Assembly (NCBI GenBank): GCA_917880885.1
Contig: OU862928.1
Coordinates: 43,821,119 to 43,885,118 of the forward strand
Length of the DNA stretch: 64,000 bases
Source of the DNA: Limnephilus marmoratus
Lineage: Eukaryota; Arthropoda; Insecta; Trichoptera; Limnephilidae
Direction: 5' to 3'
A program made the position numbers and the translations under genes. Shown here piece after piece: positions 31,466-43,329 of the stretch (positions within the stretch are counted from its first letter, which is position 1; each line of letters starts with the position of its first letter). A model generated the notes under the pieces. It searched no databases. It was not told the DNA's origin and was given only the letters and a program-made list of their open reading frames with translations.

Positions 31466-32600
31466 CTCAAGCCAATAAAAAGTCTAAACGATTGCGTCAA
31501 TTTACAACATTATTTAAACAATATATTTACCTACTGCCAACAAAATCAACTATTTCTAAATGTCTCAAAATGTCATCATATTACCTTTTCAAGAAATAAA
31601 AATAAAACATTATTTAATTATTCTATAAATAACAACAACATTGCAACAGTCTCAGATATTCGTGATCTTGGAATAACCCTTGATAGTAAACTACAATATA
31701 ACCTTCATATACAACAAATCACAAATAAAGCTGCTAAAATGTTAGGTTTTATCATGAGAAACACAAAACTTTTTAATAGTATCAACGTCATTAAGCAACT
31801 CTACTTTGCCTACGTACGAAGTTATTTGGAGTTTGCGTCAGTTGTTTGGTCTCCATTTTATAAAATCCATACGAACAAAATTGAAGCAATTCAAAACAAA
31901 TTCCTCAAATATCTTTGTTACAAGTCATATGTAAGATTTAATAATTATGCAGAGGCAGCCTCATACTTTAAAATTGATTCATTGAGTGTACGAAGGCATC
32001 ATAAGGATGCAATATTCCTGTATAAATTAGTTAACAATAATATTCAATGCCCAGAGTTGCTAAATAAAATTCAATTTAATGTACCTGCGCGTACAACACG
32101 CTCTTCTGTCCTGTTCAGGGTTGATCAATGCAAAACAAACTGCAAGCAAAATTCTTGTCTGAACAGACTATGCAAAAGTTACAATAGCATATTATCCAAG
32201 GTGGACATTTTCAATTCCGAACCTACCAAATATAAGGGGTACATAAAAGAGTATTTCTCTGATGTTTCATAAATATGTTATGTGTCTATGTTTCTAACGT
32301 TTATCTTTAATTCTGTTATGATTTGATTTATATGTACAATCTGGCTTCTTATGGTTACCAATGTATTGATATTTTATGTTTTATGTAAATTTTAGTTTTA
32401 TATATTTAATCTTTTGTTTTATAAAATTTTTGATCTCATACTGCTTTATTATAAATTTATTATTTAATTTTTTTTATTATGCTGTTAATCAGAGGTAAAG
32501 TCACATGGAGGAAATCCATAATTGGTTTTATTTTGGCTATACAAACATGTACAAACTGTAAAAATGTAAACTGTCGATTTCCCGAAAAAATAAATAAATC
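31466..32600 (+). pseudogene. LINE family C, ORF2 C-terminal third and 3' UTR
   Basis: A single open frame runs from about 31466 to 32272: SLNDCVNLQHYLNNIF, QLFLNVSKCHHITFSRN, SDIRDLGITLDSKLQYNLHI, YFAYVRSYLEFASVVWSPFY, LCKSYNSILSK. It begins just after where the FADD motif would be, so the copy is 5'-truncated. The first in-frame Met (31739) is internal. The 3' UTR (32273-32590) contains GTTTTATTTTGGCTATACAA and ends in AAAAAATAAATAAAT. A minus-strand relative is at 42765-43325. Confidence 0.8.
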
Positions 32601-32872
32601 TCTTTTAAAAATCCTTTAAAATTAATTTTGTAAAGTTTTTATAATGAATAAATTCAATTGAATTGACATACTTATTGTATTCAGGACCATTGAGGAAACC
32701 ATTATCTTTAATAATTTTTGTTTATCTCTACATATTATATCTGTCTGACTATCTGTTCACGATAAATTCAAAAACTACTAAACGGATTTTCATGCGGTTT
32801 TCACCAATAGATAGTGATTCATGAGGATGGTTTAGGTATATAATATGTCAAGGTTTTGTTGAAATATATATA
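32600..32872. other. Spacer with Helitron-associated sequence
   Basis: AT-rich. The segment at 32760-32860 (AAAACTACTAAACGGATTTT, GGTTTAGGTATATAATATG) is of a kind often found in lepidopteran repeats. No gene. Confidence 0.35.
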
Positions 32873-32873
32873 A

Positions 32874-33229
32874 CTAGCTTTTGCCTCCGGCTTCACTCGC
32901 ATAGTATTAGGGGGGTTCCCTACGCCCACTCCACTCCCCCCCTACTCCCCTTCCCCGCCCCCTCCACCCTCCCCCTCTCCACACCTCTCCCTATTCCCCC
33001 CTCCATACCCGTTACATTCATTTTTCAAACAGCTCGCGTGCCACCCATTGCAATTTTTTTATACAAATTTCATAATGCCAGACCTCTAAGCTATAGCCTA
33101 TATGTTATTCTGATGTATAAGCTGTATTATTGTAAAGTTTCATTAAAATCCATTCAGTAGTTTTTGCATGAAAGAGTAACAAAAATACATACATCCATAC
33201 AAACTTTCACCTTTATAATATTAGTAGGA
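32874..33229 (-). mobile_element. Non-autonomous Helitron (Lep1-like)
   Basis: On the minus strand it starts A|TCCTACTAATATTATAAAGG at 33229 and ends GGCAAAAGCTAG|T at 32874, the TC...CTAG termini with A/T insertion typical of Helitrons. The body includes CATGCAAAAACTACTGAATG and CACGCGAGCTGTTTGAAAAA, shared with the copy at 28106-29904, and a C-rich segment near the 3' end. Non-coding. Confidence 0.75.
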
Positions 33230-33234
33230 TAGGA

Positions 33235-34020
33235 TATACAGGAAAATTTCTGTATGTGGTGGACGAGCGGGCTGGCAAGCGGGCAGTGTGGATTTGATGC
33301 AAAGGAAGGTCATGTGTACGCGTATACTTGATTTCGAAAACTCTGTGTAAATAAGTTATCGGGTATCGCCGGGGACTTCTTCTAGTACATAATATAAAAG
33401 TACGAGATTTTTAATCTGGTTTTAAGTACGTGAACCGGAAATGTTTGTCTTTCTTTAAAAATAAAAAAAATAAAATTAAAAATTAAAAAGCGTTATTATT
33501 ATTATAGGTGTTTTAGTGTCTTCAAATTTAATACAGTACCTACTGCAATTATTATCCTTATTCGGAAATACATATTCTGTTTAATCAACTATGTCTGTCT
33601 CTGCGTAGAAATAGTGAATTAGATTTTAGATTGTAACCACTAACCATGTTACCAAGACATTTTCGCAGAACTCAGTTCCTGGTGAACTTGCTCAATTTAC
33701 GTGCCTGGCATACGAACAATGTTATCCTGGAACGGATTGCTTTACGCTGAAGGCTTTGCATTGTGCGGTGTAGGCTGTGTGGTATACGGGTAGGTACTGG
33801 GTACAGGTACAGAGGCAGAGTGCGACCAGCCACATTGTTGAGCGCGACGGCCTGCAAGGCCAAGGTCAGTGAAGGTCGCGTGGCTGCCTTCTCAGCCCCG
33901 GTCTAATGCCGCAATATGAATTCCTGACGTGACCGCCCGCTGCAGGAGAAACTTACCAACAATCTTAACATACTTTCTTTGAACATTTTAGGTTATTAAG
34001 CTCTTCAAAAATATTTATTA
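33235..34020. other. No gene recognised
   Basis: A GC-rich patch at 33660-33950 stands out against AT-rich flanks, but no open frame, splice pattern or repeat family was identified in it. Confidence 0.35.
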
Positions 34021-34025
34021 TTTTT

Positions 34026-34251
34026 GAAGTGAAACTTCTCCAGCACCGTTGTGATTTAAAACTCGATAAAACGGAAGCGAGTGACACTAAAAAAAGACAA
34101 ACACATACATCTATACTATTTAGTCTGCGAGAGAATGAGATAGTATAATCGGTGTGCTCTTTGGGCGATGCTTCGTAGCCTATCGGTCTCCTCTTCATGC
34201 GGTGCTTCGTAGCCTCTCTTGTTTACTTTAGTTTTCTGTAGGTTTCACTTC
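34026..34251. mobile_element. MITE, GAAGTGAAAC ends
   Basis: The 10-bp inverted ends GAAGTGAAAC (34026-34035) and GTTTCACTTC (34242-34251) bound 226 bp. The interior has two GGTGCTTCGTAGCCT-type repeats (34169-34215). Partial copies are at 15676-15800 and, as an end only, at 17811-17855. Confidence 0.7.
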
Positions 34252-34429
34252 TACCGCGTGTGAACTGCACACATTTATAGAACAGATGCAGAGTTGAAAA
34301 AATAATTAAATCTAATTCTTTAGACTGGAAAAAAAATCGCAAAGTTTGCTCCAAAAATTTGAATTAAGTTGGTTTTATTATTTTTAACATGGTATAAAAA
34401 AATTGATAATACTTTTTAAAATCATTTCA

Positions 34430-34725
34430 TTTCGGGTTAATGGGTGAGGATTGTCTAGGTCTTGGTGGCGAATGCGTTTGCCCACATACTGAGGCTGAAG
34501 TTAAGGAAGACTTAATCTAGACTTCTCCAGCCCGACTCTTTCGACCTATGCATCGCCTTGCACCGGAGTGGGGGAGATGGATTCATACGTCCGTCACTAC
34601 TGGACACACTGACCCCTAGATTCCTACCACCCTATCATAACTTATTTCTCAAAACTTCCTCTTCTTCCTTTTCCCTAAAATACCCTTTGTATGCATCCCC
34701 AAAGATGACATAGACCCTGAATGCC
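34430..34725 (+). mobile_element. Hairpin-tailed SINE-like copy
   Basis: It has GGTCTTGGTGGCGAATGCG, TTGCACCGGAGTGGGGGAGA, TACTGGACACACTGACCCC, the pyrimidine block and AAAGATGACATAGACCCTGA. The tail is truncated after the first hairpin arm. Confidence 0.7.
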
Positions 34726-34864
34726 ATGAAGCACTGTTTAAAGTAAAGAAAGTATATCCCTAACACCCGTATATTATTTTTAAAGTAACACTAATACGTA
34801 TTCAGCATTTATCCGGCCATTGGTCTATTCGATATTAAATTCTAATCCAAAATTCTAAATTAGT

Positions 34865-35212
34865 GACTTAGCCGGGGTGCCCGGGTTCATGGGATGAGGT
34901 TTGGAGGCGGATGCGTCTGTCCACCAGCTGCATGGCAGACCGGATCGGGAGAGAATGATTGAGGGAGTACCTTCGGCTACTCCAGTCGTACTCTGTCGGA
35001 ACATCGCAGTGGGAGGGATAGATTCATACGTTCATCAGTCGTGGACACACTGACCCCCAGATTTCTACCCACCCCTAATACCCATTTCCTTCTCAGAAAT
35101 TCCTCTGCTTCCTTTCCTAAAAATACCTTCCACACAGCATCCCCAAAGATCACACAGGTGCTGAGGGGAATTATTTTCCTCAAGGCCTCCTGGAGCTAAT
35201 GTAGCTAGCAAA
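34865..35212 (+). mobile_element. Hairpin-tailed SINE-like copy, nearly complete
   Basis: It begins GTGACTTAGCCGGGGTGCCC and GGGTTCATGGGATGAGG, continues with CCGGATCGGGAGAGAATG, and reaches the tail hairpin (GTGCTGAGGGGAATTATTTT) and GGAGCTAATGTAG at 35195-35210. No coding potential. Confidence 0.75.
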
Positions 35213-36275
35213 AAAAATTGTGCATGCCAGAATTTGAACCTCCGACCTGGGGATTCGTAGTTAAGATACTGGTTACGCATAGTAATATGTTTTGTTTGTT
35301 CGAAAATTTAAATAAATATATATCACAAGGATGGTGCTTACTCACTCTTTGGATTTAACAGAGACACCTAAATGGATTGTTTTTTAAAATAGAATCTAAA
35401 CAAAAAAATAACTGACATCGTCTGTTTCATGGGAAAATTTCTTGGCATTGTGAAACTTATGAGTTGTGTATTGATTGACAAATTTCATCTCTTATGCAAA
35501 TTTTCAAGTCACAAAAGGATTACACTGATTGAATTTAATTATTGATTGGATGAAATTACGGAGGCCTCCAAGCATCGAGATCTACAAACAAGTTTGGTGA
35601 ATCTGTTATTTGTTATTTTCCCTGGAGTTTTTTTCTTTGTGCTGTCCTTTGTGATATTTTGTTCGCGCAAGTAGAGTTTTCATAATCATATCTGTGAGTA
35701 GGTTCAGAGCGTTTGAGATTATTTACACATCTCAAACTCATATTATAATGCAAATACTTACACCTCGACCACAGAGGTTGTCAAAATAACTACACAAAGT
35801 TTAATCCATCCTGAATAATCTATCAGTGGAATGTGACGAAATAATTCTTAGATAAGTGCTTTGTAGCTGTCAATAAACTGTGAAGAAAATCCTTCAAATA
35901 GACAATTTTACGAAGTAAACAATGGTTTATTGAATGCATTGAAGTACTTAATACAGAATTGAGTAGTTTATTGGACTCCCACCCTAAAGGAACTTTGCTC
36001 TTGCATTCTGCACTCAGCGGGGAACGGAATGCAGCCAGTAATTAGCATACAGAGTATTATAATGCATTGACAGATGGGGCATTTAAAGGGAAAATACTTC
36101 ACATCTGCAGGCAGCCCACGCCTTGTCACAACGTTTACTGTGGGACGCCACTGATCGTATAATAGCCAAGTAAATTAACTGGGAAATTAAAGGCACTAAA
36201 CACATATATTATTCAATAGCGTGAAAGCAATCCTATGTTTATAAATGCTTCCTTATTGTAAAGTAAGATTAACGT
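35213..36275. other. 1 kb without recognised feature
   Basis: No open frame or repeat family was identified. GAATTTGAACCTCCGACCTGG at 35231-35251 resembles the reversed tRNA-like head of SINE family S, but only about 20 bp match. Confidence 0.35.
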
Positions 36276-36279
36276 TTAA

Positions 36280-36705
36280 GGCTCTGCAACCGGGCTCAAA
36301 AAGAAGAAGATGGAGAGATACGAAATTACGAATGTTAGAGGAGAGCACTGACATTTACAGCGACAAAATCGATGCGAAAATTGCAAAAATGTTTAATAAA
36401 ACACGACTCGTTTAAAATAGAGAAAAAATCTCGTGAGCATTGTCTTAAACAGCATTTAAAGAAACACTGTGAATTTTTTCATACATATAACTTGTAAAAT
36501 AACTGAAACAAACGTGTTTATAATAATTTTTGGGGCGTACTTTGCGATTATTTTCTATCGAGGGATTTTTTTATAATTTGCGTTACGGCGCGAACAATGT
36601 CTAGATATTATCTTCAAGAATAACATATATTTTTTTAAGAGCTTTAAAACTTACCGTGTTCAGGGAAATATGTAAGAAATCGGTAGAAATTCGGATTGCG
36701 GGCCC
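36280..36705. mobile_element. TTAA-type MITE, uninterrupted copy
   Basis: It is flanked by TTAA at 36276-36279 and a mutated GTAA at 36706-36709. It has the same GGCTCTGCAACC / GGGCCCGCAATCC ends as the element at 16115-17173. The bodies align: GATGGAGAGATACGAAATTA, CGACAAAATCGATGCGAAAA, AGATATTATCTTCAAGAATA and GAGCTTTAAAACTTACCGTG. It lacks the LINE present in the other copy. Confidence 0.8.
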
Positions 36706-36719
36706 GTAAGGCAACAGTG

Positions 36720-37400
36720 TGGGCGGTGAAAGCGTGTATTTTTCGTAATTATTTTCAAGCAAGCAATGAAAGGATTATCTTATTATTAATACTTATAGTC
36801 AATATATTCATATAGAAGACTGTACACAAATTTTTGTACACGAAATTAAAGTATACTTTGCGGTGTACGACGCTTTCAACAGGACACTCCGACGAAATTG
36901 CCATTCGGTGGTTGACACCGATTAAGCTATACGGTTCATCAGAAAAATAAAATAATGATATATTTAAAAACTAGACTTATGGGTTTATAGAACCACGTGG
37001 GGAAAAAAGAATGGCGGACCAGCGAATTTTATTTCCGGTTTTTCTGGAAAATTTTTAACGTTCTTAAAAAAATAGAAAGGGGCCCTTATAAAAAAATCCC
37101 TACTTGGTGCCATAGAGACTGGATTTTCGAACAGTTTTTAAGACTTGGTGCATGCAAATCGGTTGTAAAGTTTTTTTTTAATATGCTGTCAACCAGGTTG
37201 AAAAAAGTAGTTTCGAGAAGGACGCGTTCAAAGTTTTGGTATATTTAATCGTTTTCGATTTGAACGTGTTTTTAAATTCACCGTAAGTCATAAATCCGAT
37301 ATTATTATCAAACAAAACTATTAAGTCAAACACAAATGTTAATAATATGTCGATTTAGACCGTTGAAATACAAGCAAAATCCACTAAGTCAGCTTTAAAA
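36720..37400. other. No gene recognised
   Basis: An 83-codon plus frame at 36997-37248 is basic and aromatic-rich without a known domain; it is probably chance or an old fragment. Confidence 0.35.
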
Positions 37401-37404
37401 TAAC

Positions 37405-38015
37405 CTTAAAGCATAGATATCCTAATTTAATAGACGAGAAGATACAGATGAAGGGTACAACCAAACTATGAGGGGCGAAGATGGGAAAGATGACTGTGAT
37501 TCGTTAAAAAATCAATCTGACAGTATATGTATAGGCATCTCGCATTATAATATCACCATTTAGTTCTTAAAAGCAAAATCTGCTTTTGAATGAATAGACC
37601 TTTTTACATGGGAGCGCGAATTGCTCGCCACGTTATTAACATATTTGAGAAGTCCAAATGCGGCAAAGTAAAGTTCGCCACTTTTCACAGACGAATATTT
37701 TGTTTCCGTATTTAGTTAAGACACTTTTACAAATGTTTGATAATTTACTTACCCCTGTAACCGGCGACGAGCTCACTGGAGAACCGCCCACATTCGTTAT
37801 GATCGACATATTTTCTAGTATAATGTATAGCACCAGCTATCATTTTTGCAGTGTTATTTCGTAAAATGTACGATGTAAGCTCGACACTGGTCAGGACAAG
37901 AATGATGACGTCACATTTTTTAGATTCAAGCGAGGCTCTCGTAAGCCCAGCTGGCTCCATGGAACCCGTATGGGGACTATGGGGAGGGGGAAATAATACG
38001 CTTTTAATAATAAGT
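37405..38015 (+). repeat. ~600-bp interspersed repeat U (copy 1)
   Basis: It matches the reverse complement of 46540-47110 over nearly its whole length: ATAGACGAGAAGATAC, ACTGTGATTCGTTAAAAA, TTTTTACATGGGAGCGCGAA, GTAAAGTTCGCC, AATTTACTTACCCCTGTAAC, GACAAGAATGATGACGTCAC and GGGGAGGGGGAAATAATACG. No open frame and no clear terminal repeats; the family is unassigned. Confidence 0.8.
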
Positions 38016-38499
38016 CAGGCTCATTTTTTTGTAAATCTTTGATTAAAGGTTGCTGTTGATAAGGTACTTAAGGGTTTATTTTAAATTATAAAATATTTAC
38101 AAAAAAAAACATTTTGGAAATATTCATCCACTTATAGCGTCGGCCAAGTAATGATCGAAGACTTATAGCCTTTCCAAAATTGCTGAATATTGAAATGCGA
38201 TTATCTCAGGATTTTTAGTGACTTAGTGGATTTTGCCAGTAGACCGACGATATCTCTCCTTCTTCTTCTTTTTGAGCGCTTACCACCGGGGCTTAATTAT
38301 GATTTTTTTATATTAGCGTGCTCCCTCTATCTTTTGTATTTACAAATCTCCCTTTCAAACCATCTTCTTCTTCTTTTTGAACCTTTACGCGTATATAAGT
38401 ATTAAATAAAATATTTTTTTAAAAGAGTATTTAATTAAGATACAGGCATAAATTTAACATTTTCTTCACGATTTAATTAATTAGTAAACGCATCCACGT

Positions 38500-38545
38500 T
38501 TCGAATAACGAGCCACTTCATCATCAAGCGGGCTTAAAAATTGTC
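38500..38545 (-). repeat. Penelope-type tail motif
   Basis: The minus strand reads GCTTGATGATGAAGTGGCTC, then GTTATTCGAAACGTGGATGC. The arrangement (TGATGATG, short inverted segment, CGAAACGT) is that of Penelope-like 3' ends. Confidence 0.45.
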
Positions 38546-38834
38546 GGCTAACCTGTTTTATCATTTCTGCATCTTAATGTCCTTTCCATAAACAAACTGA
38601 TAAATTGCCAGCATCCATCTTACTGACTTTTTATTCTTACTGCATTTTTTCAAGCAAACCTTAAGAGAAAACCGGGTAGCGTTTTTTCCATATAAACGTA
38701 TACCCTAATTTCTTCCATGGATTTTGATACTACCGCAAATATTTTTAATGAAATATAGATATCAACTACTAGCGCGATTTTTCCGCCTACAAAATTAGAT
38801 AAAATCCAAACTACTGTCCAGAAACACCAAGATA

Positions 38835-39824
38835 TTTTTTTTATTTTTTTTTATTGTTTTTATTTCTTGCTATAGCAATCCCGATGAGTTGCAGAACTCA
38901 TTTTAGGACAGGAGGAACATACAAATCATGGGTGGGAGGAAATAGTTAAAATTTTACATAGGAATTTGGATATTAAAATATAAGATTCACATACAATATA
39001 GAAGAAAAATAAAAGACAGATTGAGTAGAATAAACAGCAATGGAAAACAATTAAAGAAAAAGGGAACAAGGTTATACAGATATGGATGATTACAACTTAA
39101 TGGAAAAGAAAAGAAGAGAAAAGAAACAAGACAATTGAACATGACAAGAAAATTACAAAGTTTCATCCTTATACATACTTAAAAAATATTCTTTTAAAGC
39201 ATCACTCTGATTTTTTTTATTTTGCTGAATTCCCTTGTACATATCTGGTAGCGAATTATATAGTGTATAGGCAACATAGTTCAGAAATTTTATCCCATAT
39301 TTTGTAGTGTGTGTTTGAGGTATGCGGATTTTATTGCTATTTCGAGTATTGTGAGTGTGGATGTCTTGATTGTAAAGTGGCTTGATGTTAGTGTGAGTTG
39401 ATTCTTGCGTAATTTGTAGGATGGTGCTTGTGATTTCATGTTTAGGAAGGACTGTGATTGGAAGAATACCGGAAACTGAATAGATGTCTCTGACATGGGT
39501 GTCCCATGGAAGTCCAAAAACATTTCTGAGAGCTCGGTTTTGAACCACCTGCAGATCAGCTATCAATTTCTTTGAGGCAAATCCCCAGATACAGCAGAGA
39601 TAAGAAAGGTGTGAATGTACCATGGCGTAGTACACTGATGTTAATAAAGGTACGGGTAGTAATCCTTGGAGTCTATAAAGTACACCAGTTATGGGTGTAA
39701 TTTTCTCCTTTACATGATTTATGTGGAGATCCCACGAAAGTTGGGAATCTACGATCAGGCCCAAATATTTTGTGCTCATTTTCTTTTCGAGGCAGTTATC
39801 ACTAACTTTGATATTAGTGTACAA
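38835..39824 (-). pseudogene. LINE ORF2 C-terminus and 3' UTR
   Basis: A 223-codon minus frame (39153-39824) reads STKYLGLIVDSQLSWDLHIN, VKEKITPITGVLYRLQGLLP, YYAMVHSHLSYLCCIWG, DLQVVQNRALRNVFGLPW and HNTRNSNKIRIPQT. This is a Jockey-group C-terminus, matching the small remnant at 2268-2590. It is 5'-truncated before YLGL. The 3' UTR extends to an A-rich tail (AAGAAATAAAAACAATAAAA) at about 38835-38870. The frame is open and fairly well preserved. It directly abuts an RTE fragment on the other strand. Confidence 0.8.
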
Positions 39825-40255
39825 AACACTTATTAGACCAGTACTTACGTACGCAGCTGAGACGTGGGTACTAACTAAGAAGAATGAGCAAGCACTGGAC
39901 GTTTTTGAAAGGAAAATTGGATGAATTTTGGGGCAGACATTACAACAATGAGCTCAATACTCTGTTTAAGGAACTAAACATTACAAAATTTATAAAACTG
40001 GGAAGACTTCGGTGGCTGGGTCATGTGGAGAGAATGACCGAGCATCAAGCACCAAAGTCCCTGCAGAACTCAAGACTTATAGGGCGAAGGAGCCTGGGAA
40101 GGCCAAGATTAAGATGGAGCGACAACGTTCTCAAAGACATATCTACCTTGGAGCTTCTAAACTGGAGAGAGCTGGCACAAAACCAAGATGAGTGGAGGAA
40201 GACTCTTGACAAGACTTTTTTGTCAAGACCCATCAGGGGTTGTAGAGCGTAATAA
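39825..40255 (+). pseudogene. RTE-clade LINE 3' fragment
   Basis: It reads VYKTLIRPVLTYAAETWVLT, NEQALDVFERK, then after a frameshift KLGRLRWLGHVERMTEHQAP, GRRSLGRPRLRWSDNV and LLNWRELAQNQDEWRKTL. These are RTE motifs homologous to the ORF at 12113-12814. The tail at 40243-40265 is ATAATGATAATGATAAA, a (GAT/AAT)-type microsatellite end. 5'-truncated; its start coincides with the 5' end of the neighbouring minus-strand LINE. Confidence 0.75.
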
Positions 40256-40460
40256 TGATAATGATAAATTGTTACGAAAAGTACGTACTTTCACGCTATG
40301 GCTATTAAAGTACTCATATCTTTAAATATGTTGTAGGCAGATGGTTGAAACCTTTTGTGGTGTATACCACACGTGTGCTCTTCCAGAGTGCACACATATG
40401 CATATGTTTGTCCAAGTAATCTCAAGCGTTTTTCTCCAGCACCATATTTCGAAGGCGTTA

Positions 40461-41231
40461 TACAGGATGGTGCAGATGGATCGGTTGGTTTTAAAATACT
40501 TGTCAAACTGTCAATTTTAAAGGTATTGGATTGAAATAAATTGCAAAACGTGTAGTTACAATGGAAATTTATTAACAAAAAATTTGTAAAGTTAGTTTTT
40601 AAAAATTACATCCATCAAATGCCCTCCTTCTCGAGCGACGCAATCTTGGAGTCGGGAGAATCTTCTGGAGAATCTTCTGAAGAATCAGGAGAATCTTCTG
40701 AAATCGGGAGAATCTTCTGGACCACCATGATTTTATAGGGGTGGAATTTCAGTTCTTTGTTAAGAATCCTTTGAAGGCTCCGACGTGACATTCCAAGAGC
40801 TTGAGCACGATGTCTCGTTGATCGACGTGGGCTCGTAATGACATCGCGTCTCACACTCTCCACGTTCTCAGGCGTTCTTATTGTTCGAGGTCTAGACATC
40901 CATTTTGGAGCACATGAACCAGTAGTGCGGAAATTATGCACCCAACTCAATATTGTGTCTCGCTTAGGAACACTACCGCGAGGTGGGATGTTGAAACGCC
41001 GGCGAAAGTCACGCGTCACAGCAACAATTGACTCGTTAATTGCGTATAAACTCTTCCACTGCGAAAACACGATGCTCAACGGACCACGTAGCCATCGCGA
41101 CTGGCTGCCAGTCTGCAACTGAAACTTCCCGTCCCCCTCACCACAGCACGAAGACCGCCGAACACCTGGCTCCCTCACTCCAGACGTACAGTTCACTTCA
41201 AAACCACACGATTCATCTGCGCCACCCTGTA
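40461..41231 (-). mobile_element. Tc1/mariner (IS630)-type element, internally deleted
   Basis: TA flanks both ends (40459-40460 and 41232-41233). The inverted repeats are TACAGGATGGTGCAGATGGA at the left and TACAGGGTGGCGCAGATGAA reversed from the right, continuing with TCG and TGGTTTT, about 30 bp. The 771-bp length is too short for a full transposase. It encodes only the N-terminal DNA-binding part. Confidence 0.88.
40618..41095 (-). pseudogene. Transposase N-terminal half, DUF4817-type helix-turn-helix
   Basis: The native start is ATG at 41095 (MATWSVEHRVFAVEEFIRN), followed by a 1-nt frameshift near 41040. It continues NESIVAVTRDFRRRFNIPPR, GSVPKRDTILSWVHNFRTTG, RTPENVESVRRDVITSPRRS, ALGMSRRSLQRILNKELKFH and PYKIMVVQ. 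These are two helix-turn-helix units that bind transposon ends. The DDE catalytic domain is gone: after VVQKILP comes an acidic repeat (EDSPDSSEDSPEDSPDS) produced by short GAGAATCTTCTGG repeats at the deletion point, then the terminal codons. It could act only as an end-binding protein, and the frameshift makes even that doubtful. Confidence 0.75.
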
Positions 41232-41478
41232 TAAATAAACTCGACATTGTCTCACAAACTCAAGATACGAGGGTCAGTCAAAAAGTAATGCCTCCAATTT
41301 TTTTCTACTTAAATAAAGTTAGTTACATGATAAATTTGAATTTAGTGCTATTCCTCAAACCTTCTACGATCTACTGATGTAGTAACTTTTTGCGTCAACA
41401 GGTGGCAGCTCTGCAGTCGTTTGCAAATATTCGTATTAGACAGTGTTCTGTGATTGATTATTGACTGTAGAAGGTGAA

Positions 41479-42110
41479 ATGCCCATTCGCATTCATGAAA
41501 GACTGAAAAATGTGTACTAGGTTGCAACAGTGGATATCAGTACTGCTAGACGATGGGTTCGTCGCTGTAACGAAGCTGAAGGACAAACACCGCTTGCTGT
41601 CGAAAAGTGGAGCAGATCAGGCCGCCGATTGCAGTGACTGCACGCAACGTTGGGCGGGATGATGAAATTCGACCCCAGATAACTACAGATGTCGCATTCT
41701 CTCCTTCAATAAAGGCAGTGTGTTGACGATTATTCGACAACTGATTATTCATCAAAAGTTTGTGCAAGGTGGGTACCAAGAAAACCGGCCAGAATAAAGA
41801 AACAAGAAATACAATAGCCTTACAACACTTGCAGCGCTTAGTTTCTTGAAAGAATTGTGACCGGAGACGAAATATGGGTTAATTATTTTGAACCTGAATC
41901 AAAGAGGCAGTCAATGGAATGGCATCACACAAACTCACCAAGGACAAAAAAAAATTAAACTGTGTGATCGGCGGGAAAAGTTATGGCAATGGTGTTCTTG
42001 GTGTGACTATGCTCTTTACGACACTGTGATACACGCCCTTGTTAAAAGATGGACTAAAGCTGTGGAAATGGACGGAGATTACTATTATTGCTGGGAGCGC
42101 TGCTGCTGGC
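41479..42110 (+). pseudogene. Mariner transposase, decayed
   Basis: ATG at 41479 starts MPIRIHERLKNVY, followed by stops and frameshifts. Later pieces include STARRWVRRCNEAEG and a well preserved segment RIVTGDEIWVNYFEPESKRQ with SMEWHHTNSP. That segment contains the first catalytic Asp of the mariner DD34D triad in the VTGDE motif. The rest of the catalytic domain is broken by frameshifts or replaced by inserted sequence. Non-functional. Confidence 0.8.
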
Positions 42111-42132
42111 GGCCTACCCCAGGCCCTATTCC

Positions 42133-42759
42133 TGTAAAACACACACAATAACAGCCGTCGGTTAGCTCAAACCGGCTCGAACATGATTCCTCCTAAAAAA
42201 CAGGGCGAGTGCCAGTGGTTCGCTTGGTCAATTCTTCCTTCCCCTCCTCTCCTCAAAATCCCCGGGACTCCCTCTTCAATCAGTACACAGTATTTGCATT
42301 TAAAGGGTTTATTCAATAAACAGAACAGGGTGATACACATACGGCCAGTGTCGGCACAAAACACAAGTTAAACTACCCTACTGACCTAACGAGGATTTCT
42401 CCCTCTCTCTATGCGTTTAAATGAAGTTACAAACGGTTCAAAGCACACGGTGGGGGGGAGGAAGCGAGTTGGTACTCACATAGCTAGATGCGTGGTCTGC
42501 CATCGTTTCTGGATTCCGTTCACAACACAATTGCAAACAATACATCGCGGAGTTAATATCGTAGAGCACAAACAGCGCAAATCGCGCGTAGCCAGTTGCT
42601 TGGCCGAGAGCTAGCGAAGGAATGGCGGCCGGCGGGCCGCCCGGCGCTTCGCGCCTGACGCGGGGTGGTCGCGCGGTGCGGGGAGAGGAAACGGTCGGCA
42701 CGTGTAGTGGGGACGATTCACTTAACCTTCCGCTCGGGAGCCGATTCTGTTACGTAACA
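42133..42759 (-). mobile_element. LTR-like block
   Basis: Read on the minus strand it begins TGTTACGTAACAG and ends TGTGTTTTACA, with a strongly GC-rich first third, an AATAAA signal about two-thirds along (near 42316) and about 627 bp, all typical of an LTR. No 5-bp duplication matches at the two borders (TTATA against ATTCC), so the borders may be wrong or the element rearranged. No gag or pol sequence adjoins it. Confidence 0.4.
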
Positions 42760-42764
42760 TTATA

Positions 42765-43325
42765 TTAGGAAAATCCACAGTTTACATTTTTCCAGTTTGT
42801 ACATGTTTGTGTAGCCAAAATAAAACCAATTATGGATTTCCTCCTTGTGACTTTAACTCTGTTTAAACAGCATAATAAAAAAATTGAAATAATAAAATTT
42901 ATAATAAAGGAGTATGAGATCAAAAGTATTATAAAACAAAAGATTAAGTATATAAAACAAAAATTTACATAAAACTTACAAATGTCAATACATTGGTAAC
43001 CATAAGAAGCCAGGTTGTACATATAAATCAAATCATAACAGAATTATAAGTATAAACGATAGAAACATAGATACATAACATATTCATGAAACACCAGAGA
43101 AATACTCTTTTATGTACCCCTTATATTTGGTAAGTTCGGAATTGAAAATATCCACCTTGGATAATACGCTATTCTAACTATTGTTCTGGCAAGAATTATG
43201 CTTACAGTTTGTCTTGCATTGATCCACCCCGAATAGGACAGAAGAGCGTGTTGTACGCGCAGGTACATTAAATTGAATTTTATTTAGCAACTACTCTGGG
43301 TATTGAATATAATTGTCAACTTATT
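42765..43325 (-). pseudogene. LINE family C copy, 3' UTR and last codons
   Basis: The reverse complement matches the end of the copy at 31466-32600: CAAGACAAACTGTAAGC, AAGGTGGATATTTTC, AAAGAGTATTTCTC, then the UTR with ATAATTGGTTTTATTTTGGC and TAAACTGTGGATTTTCC. Only the 3' 560 bp are present. Confidence 0.8.
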
Positions 43326-43329
43326 TATA

